A stretch of 24,236 bases of DNA from Stentor coeruleus (taxonomy: Eukaryota > Ciliophora > Heterotrichea > Heterotrichida > Stentoridae): contig MPUH01001098.1 in the NCBI GenBank assembly GCA_001970955.1, positions 1 through 24,236 on the forward strand, in the 5' to 3' direction. Each line of letters opens with the position of its first letter. The stretch's first letter is position 1. Below are positions 19,622-24,236 of the stretch, piece after piece. The position numbers and the translations under genes are program-made. Below the pieces are notes generated by a model. It was not told where the DNA came from. It made no database searches and saw only the letters and a program-made list of their open reading frames with translations.

Positions 19622-19726
19622 TTTACCTCAATTACCAAAGTTAACTTAATATGAGTTCTAAAAATATTAGTGTGTTACTATAAATCATCGACAGCATTTT
19701 TTTTATAAGAGTCTAAAGTTTATTTT

Positions 19727-20098
19727 CTACTTATATTCATGGACTCTGATATTAGAATGCTCACCAAGGTCCAAAGCTTTGACCATTTCCATAGTTTGAG
19801 CGTCAACTTTAATGTCACGTGTTGTGACACATGAAACTTCTGGAACATAGTCCAACTTCCTTTCTCTTTCTTCTTCTTGTAGTCTGAGAGAAATGCCTCT
19901 AACAGGGCCTTTTTGGATTCTCTTCATCAAGTGGGTAGCATAGCCTGCTATCTTATTCCTTAGTCTCTTAGTCTGAATGACTGCGATTTCATCACAAAGT
20001 CTCTTATTGCTCTGAAAGTCCTGAGTCATTTTCGAGTAGTACTTTTCCACTATAGCTCTTGCTGCTCTCTTGACAGTCTTTGTCCTTACACGCCCCAT
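19727..20098 (-). CDS. RPS17: 40S ribosomal protein eS17
   Basis: A 123-residue protein from [14 protein letters not shown] to TAG. It is a component of the small ribosomal subunit near the head/beak region and is universal in eukaryotes and archaea. The N-terminal [10 protein letters not shown], the central [20 protein letters not shown] and the stretch [15 protein letters not shown] with YVPEVS are hallmark eS17 sequences that I recognise with confidence. It is slightly shorter than the human protein (135 residues); the difference is in the variable C-terminal tail. No intron interrupts it. Codon choice is richer in C and G than in most neighbours (many CTC, CTT, AAG, GTC), as expected for a highly expressed gene. 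It is read away from the 5S rRNA gene, with 1.1 kb between them. Confidence 0.97.
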   Translation of the reverse strand: MGRVRTKTVKRAARAIVEKYYSKMTQDFQSNKRLCDEIAVIQTKRLRNKIAGYATHLMKRIQKGPVRGISLRLQEEERERKLDYVPEVSCVTTRDIKVDAQTMEMVKALDLGEHSNIRVHEYK

Positions 20099-21233
20099 TT
20101 TTATAAGCCATTTAATTATGTCCTCAATGCTTTGTGTTTATACTCCACTTGCATATCATATAAATGCTTAGATTCATAGCTTTTTATTATCAAATTTGTA
20201 AACCTTATACTGAAAAGTTATTGATTTAATATTTTTTTACCCTGAAAAATATGAAAAAATTGTAGTTTTTCAGTTTGATGGGGTGATATTTTTAGCTTTG
20301 AGTTTTGCCTATACAAATTCTGTTTGTAATTTGATGATTTTAGGGTTATTTTAAATGCATATAAACATTTGGGCTTGTGAAGAGAGTACTTTTTAAGAAA
20401 AAAATTATGTTTTTGTTTGAATACAAAAAACTTTTATATATGCAAGAAAGAATTTTTTGTCCAGGTTTGAGCGCGTGTTTTTTCATTTGTGAAAATGACT
20501 GATTTCTTTGAGAAATTTTTGTGATAAAAAAATGTGTGAGCCTGGTTAAAGTGTGGGTATATAAAATTATGACACTTTGGTAATTGACTTTATTTGCAAA
20601 AAGATCTTTTGAGGTTGAAATTTAAAAGAGCTTAAATTATAACCCTGATGAGTAGTTTCATGATTTTGATGAGGAATTTGTTTTAATTTTCACTAAAAAT
20701 ATCTGATACATCATACCTTAACTTCTAATAAAATTGACTGGATTGAAACTTTCGTCTATTATTAGCTTAGAATGAATTTCATATTTAAATATAAATTGAC
20801 ACTGATGACTTAATAGATGATTATCGATAAAAAAAACTTTAAATTATTACCAAATTTTCAAATTATTAATTATATTGATAGAAATTATAGTGAATAATCC
20901 TTTTGAATGATGAAGAAGAAACTAATATATTTTATTATAGAAGTTATAATTATAATGATGAAGATGATGATTATTGAAATTTGGTGTGAAATAATAGAGT
21001 ATAAAATTTTATGAAGAAAATGATGGAAAATTTTTAACAGAAATTCTAAAGATGCTAACAAGAATTACAAGTATTTTTAACTGAATTACAAACTTTAATT
21101 AGCATTTTCATCTAATTTTTATATAATTAGACTTAGCATATTTTTCCTATAGCTAATTCAAGTAGCCAAGATTATGCATTTTACCCGAGTTGAACTTGAA
21201 GTTATATTTATAGTAATCTTAAAGTTAATACTT
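20099..21233. other. 1.1-kb AT-rich intergenic region
   Basis: Between the eS17 gene (minus) and the 5S rRNA gene (plus). No open frame, tRNA or clear repeat. It should contain the eS17 promoter and any upstream 5S element. Confidence 0.45.
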
Positions 21234-21351
21234 GTTGTCGGCCATACTATGCCTAAAGCACCAGATCCCATCCGAACTCTGAAGTTAAGCGGCATAAGGC
21301 AAGGTTAGTACTTGGGTGGGAGACCGCCAGGGAATCCCTTGTGCTGACAAC
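21234..21351 (+). rRNA. 5S ribosomal RNA
   Basis: The 118-base gene begins GTTGTCGGCC and ends GCTGACAAC, which pair to form helix I. The central block with ATCCCATCCGAACTCTGAAG, then GTTAAGC, and the later GGTGGGAGACCGCC are the conserved 5S loops and the internal promoter (A box and C box) used by TFIIIA and RNA polymerase III. A T-run follows immediately. It is a lone copy here, 143 bases upstream of a protein gene on the same strand. Exact ends could differ by one or two bases. Confidence 0.97.
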
Positions 21352-21354
21352 TAC

Positions 21355-21360
21355 TTTTTT
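21355..21360 (+). terminator. RNA polymerase III terminator
   Basis: Six consecutive T residues four bases after the end of the 5S gene, the standard Pol III termination signal. Confidence 0.85.
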
Positions 21361-21494
21361 ATTTATAAAGCTAATCTATATTTTACTACATATTTAAAAT
21401 TTTTAATAATTATGACATTTAGTAGCATGAATATATGCTATTGTAACACATTATAAGCTTATAAAATTTTCGCATAATTATCAAGAGAATAAAA

Positions 21495-23207
21495 ATGGCA
21501 AGAATTGAAAACGACTCTACAATGTTCCTCCCAAGTCAATTGTCGGAAAGCAGTGATCCACAAGTTATGTTGTAAGATTTATATAGCCAGCCTCAAGTTA
21601 TAGATGTTTATCGTAGAGATATACTTAAAGATATAAACTCACCTGTTAGCACAAGGAGTCTTATTGGAACATCATTATTCACATCAAACTATAGTACCTC
21701 TCATGCTATAACCGACAGTAATAGCATAAAAATCTCAATCAACTCTCCAATTGTTATGAGTGATCAACCTAAATCTCTTACCCCAAGTGTATCTTGGCAA
21801 TCCCGGGCAAATATATTATCAAGTCAGCGTAATAGGAAAAAACATGATATTTTTATAAGTGCCTTAAAAGATGAGCATTCACAATCTAGCTATGAAGAAT
21901 CTGAACAAATCTATAGCATTGGGAAAAAAAAACATTACGCTTATAACAGAGCTTTGAATTTTAGTTCTCCAAAAAATAAGGAAAATGTTATAAAATATGT
22001 ACCTGAACCAATAATTATAGAAGAAAGTGTATTTGCTGAGAAGACTGATATCCCAGCAACGTCTTTAACATTAAGTGCGCAATCAAGTTCACAAAAACCT
22101 TTATTATTTGCCCATGATTTAGAATGCATAGATAATGAAGAGCCAATGCCAATGGATTTAGATGAAAAGTTTGATACTAGTTTAACAACAGGCTTCAAAC
22201 ATCCTAAAGGCAATCAAGATCATACAATTTCTACAATAACTGGGGTATCTGGAACAGCTTTTTTATCACTTGATGATTCATTATCACAACAAATTATTAT
22301 TAGCGATGATATATTTTCAAATAGTCTAGGGAATGATGATAAAATTAACCCTCCACAGCAAGCTGTGGAGCCTGCTCAGTCTATTAATTATCCTTTGATT
22401 GCTATTCCAAAATTGAATTCAGTGTCATTACACCCCAGTCAAAATTATCAACAACCAAGAAGCATTGGGGATAATTCAAAAATCAAACCTTCTCAAGGTA
22501 TTATAAGTAGTTATACAAGCTTTTTACTTGATAAAGTAAGCCAACTTATAACCCCAAGCACTAAAAATCGTGAATCTCCTTCAGGCAATACAAGCTTATC
22601 ATCTCTAGCTCTTGACTCAGATTCTGATAAAGAAAAATTGAAAGAGGAAATTAAAAAACCAGTAAAAAAACTCCCGGCAGACCAAGGAACTAATGGTCCT
22701 GGCCCTAAAAGAAAAAGAATCAAACCGATTGCCCATTGGAAAAATGAATGCCTTCTTTATGATGATAACAAAAATCTAATCGGTGTTCGGAGATTTAATG
22801 AGGCTCTTTCGCAGCCTCCTAGCATAAAAAAGCCTAAAAAGCAAAATCCTTTTACAATAAATTCTGAATCTTATATACAAGGCTTCTACCCAAAAACCCA
22901 ATGGAAAATCGAGAAAAATACTGATTGGCATCAAGCTGTAGTTTTAGAAACTTTTGATCTAACTGTTATAACAGTTTCACTTAAGCCCCAAAAATGCTAT
23001 GAAAACTCTTTTCAGTTCCTCACTTTGCTTCAAGTACTCAAATGTCAAAGAACTTCACTTTTCATTCGATGTGGAAACGATGAAACTTATATGAGTCAAT
23101 GGGATACGCAGATAGTCCCACAAGGAGCAAAATTAGAAGTTGTAAACCAAAGCAAAATATCAGCTCAAATTATCCTTGTAATCAACAAAATTCCTCATAG
23201 AACTTAG
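21495..23207 (+). CDS. CENP-C/Mif2-like centromere protein
   Basis: Spliced product of 565 residues: exon 1 21495-21571, 15-nt intron 21572-21586, exon 2 21587-23207, ending TAG. CENP-C links centromeric CENP-A nucleosomes to the outer kinetochore. The sequence has the CENP-C signature at about residues 399-413 (PKRKRIKPIAHWKNE, matching the R..R...P..[YF]W core) with the usual acidic/Tyr residues after it. A C-terminal cupin-like domain follows (about 450-565), with strand/turn patterns such as VPQGAKLEVVNQSKISAQIIL, which in Mif2/CENP-C mediates dimerisation. The first 390 residues are Ser/Gln/Asn-rich and low in structure, as in other CENP-C proteins, and hold several LxxL-like and acidic short motifs that might bind partners. 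There is no membrane segment. A nuclear role is inferred from homology. Confidence 0.75.
21572..21586 (+). other. 15-nt spliceosomal intron
   Basis: GTAAGATTTATATAG with a canonical GTAAG donor. Without splicing the frame stops at TAA after MetLeu; with it the frame runs on as MFQPQVIDVY. Confidence 0.85.
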
Positions 23208-23390
23208 TAGTCTTAAAACTAAAATTCTAAAAAATCATAAAGATTTTGTGTATTTATTAAAAAAAAAAATACTATTTTGTGAATCATCTTCTATTTTTTT
23301 ATCAATTCTTATGCTAAGATATTAGGCATTTATAATTTTGGTATTTTGTTGTTTTAAGTATATAAAAAATATATTCTTACCATACCAATT

Positions 23391-23537
23391 TTTTTCTGGT
23401 TTGTAATGGATAAAACCCAATATGTTGTCTTGACAGGTCTTATAAGTTTATTTGTGTTTTCTCNTTTTTCTGGTTTGTAATGGATAAAACCCAATATGTT
23501 GTCTTGACAGGTCTTATAAGTTTATTTGTGTTTTCTC
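23391..23537. repeat. Exact 73-bp duplication flanking one N (assembly overlap)
   Basis: Bases 23391-23463 equal 23465-23537, with N at 23464. Each copy holds the start codon of the next gene; only the second copy continues into the gene. Confidence 0.85.
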
Positions 23538-23920
23538 AGCAAGTTGAAGCAAGGTTTCTTAATGAACCCTCACATTCTTATATCCAGGATGTGAAAAACT
23601 CTAATGTTGGCAAAGATCGCTTTTTTGAAAAGCTCCATCAACTTGGAATTAAGCCATACTACCTTATTGTATGCTTCTGCGTATTTGTTGCTTTTGATAT
23701 TTTAGTGTGTTGGGCATGCTCAGGATGCTCAGGTTACTTTCAAAGAAATGATAATAGCATAGCTGACGTATTTACTCTGCAGGATAATTATACTGCCGAA
23801 ACGAATATCAATGGTGAAGCTAGATTTGATATTATAGAGGAATCATCTACATCCGCTAAGTATCCTCCTTTCTTAAGGAGTTGTCCAAGCTTTGCAATGC
23901 AAAAGTTAACTGTCAGCTAG
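23480..23920 (+). CDS. Type I membrane protein of unknown function
   Basis: A 146-residue protein from the ATG at 23480-23482 to TAG. It begins with a hydrophobic stretch (VVLTGLISLFVF, residues 7-18) and a likely signal cleavage after VEA (about residue 24). One membrane helix lies at about residues 59-79 (PYYLIVCFCVFVAFDILVCW), followed by a Cys/Gly cluster (CSGCSG) that could be lipidated, then a polar, acidic tail of about 60 residues. So the short N-terminal part would be lumenal or outside and the tail cytosolic. No family recognised. The upstream copy at 23391-23463 duplicates the first part of the gene; the second copy gives the complete frame. The start codon is set by the signal peptide. 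Confidence 0.65.
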   Translation: MDKTQYVVLTGLISLFVFSQQVEARFLNEPSHSYIQDVKNSNVGKDRFFEKLHQLGIKPYYLIVCFCVFVAFDILVCWACSGCSGYFQRNDNSIADVFTLQDNYTAETNINGEARFDIIEESSTSAKYPPFLRSCPSFAMQKLTVS

Positions 23921-24236
23921 ACTTAGTTAATATTTCAAAGTGTTATTTTACATTTTATTATTGTGATAAGGGTTAGATACGTTTTAGTATATTTTTTAAG
24001 AAATTTAGGAGCAAAATTTATAGTTTAAAGTAATTTCGAGAAGTTGAAAGGAATTTATAGTATTTAGGCTTTGTATATCAATTTAATATTATCATTAATG
24101 AACTATTATCAAACTTATTTTTTTTACATGATTTTCTAATAGATAATAATTTCTCATCAAGTTATATGGTGCTTATAGTTATTAGATAATATATTCAACA
24201 ATAATAATGCAATCCTATAGTTCTAAAGCGTACAAA
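23921..24236. other. AT-rich flank, no gene seen
   Basis: Short AT-rich end of the window with stops in all frames and nothing recognisable. Confidence 0.5.

Noticed and set aside
1-24236. CRISPR arrays, insertion sequences, tRNAs and bacterial operons
   Set aside because: None seen. Content is eukaryotic; I found no T-loop-like GTTCRANNC box in a tRNA context and no regularly spaced repeats.

Overview
The window looks like macronuclear-type genomic DNA of a ciliate, most probably a heterotrich (the Stentor/Blepharisma group). It is very AT-rich, and genes are short and packed on both strands. Three genes contain perfect 15-nt GT...AG introns (9759-9773, 19184-19198, 21572-21586); removing each one restores a continuous, sensible reading frame. 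Introns this short are a known hallmark of heterotrich ciliates. TAA and TAG end almost every gene. TGA appears in frame once, inside a zinc-finger gene at 17962-17964, and ends the phosphatase gene only two codons before a TAA. Long genes encode Gln only with CAA/CAG, so the code is either standard or has UGA read as Trp; UAA/UAG=Gln is not supported for the clear genes.

Layout. 735-4934 (-): a 1399-aa coiled-coil P-loop GTPase. 4935-6630: AT-rich, no convincing gene. 6631-7446 (+): an unknown protein with an N-myristoylation motif. 7540-7740: a possible structured RNA between two convergent genes. 8012-8721 (-): a dual-specificity phosphatase with a one-base frameshift. 9217-9903 (+): a Lin-12/Notch-repeat, transmembrane, RING-H2 ubiquitin ligase with one intron. 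10896-11639 (-): unknown. 12212-12580 (+): small membrane protein, followed 27 bases later by a PAC1-like proteasome assembly chaperone (12608-13261). 13543-13980 (-): PRA1-family membrane protein. 15129-15676 (+): a small protein with PP1-docking SILK and RVxF motifs, broken by an assembly duplication. 15691-16100 (-): a disrupted coiled-coil gene. 16618-18567 (-): a large Cys/His-rich TRIM-like protein. 19133-19621 (+): a small gene with one intron. 19727-20098 (-): ribosomal protein eS17. 21234-21351 (+): 5S rRNA. 21495-23207 (+): a CENP-C-like kinetochore protein with one intron. 23480-23920 (+): a secreted/membrane protein.

The genes do not form one pathway. They are a typical eukaryotic mix: ribosome, proteasome assembly, ubiquitin ligation, phosphatase control, Rab/membrane traffic and kinetochore. 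The most notable items are the CENP-C homologue, the Notch-repeat/RING fusion, the PP1-docking protein, the in-frame TGA and the ultra-short introns. Four single-N positions are each flanked by exact copies of 51-73 bases. These look like unmerged contig overlaps and break or confuse gene models at 15129 and 23480.
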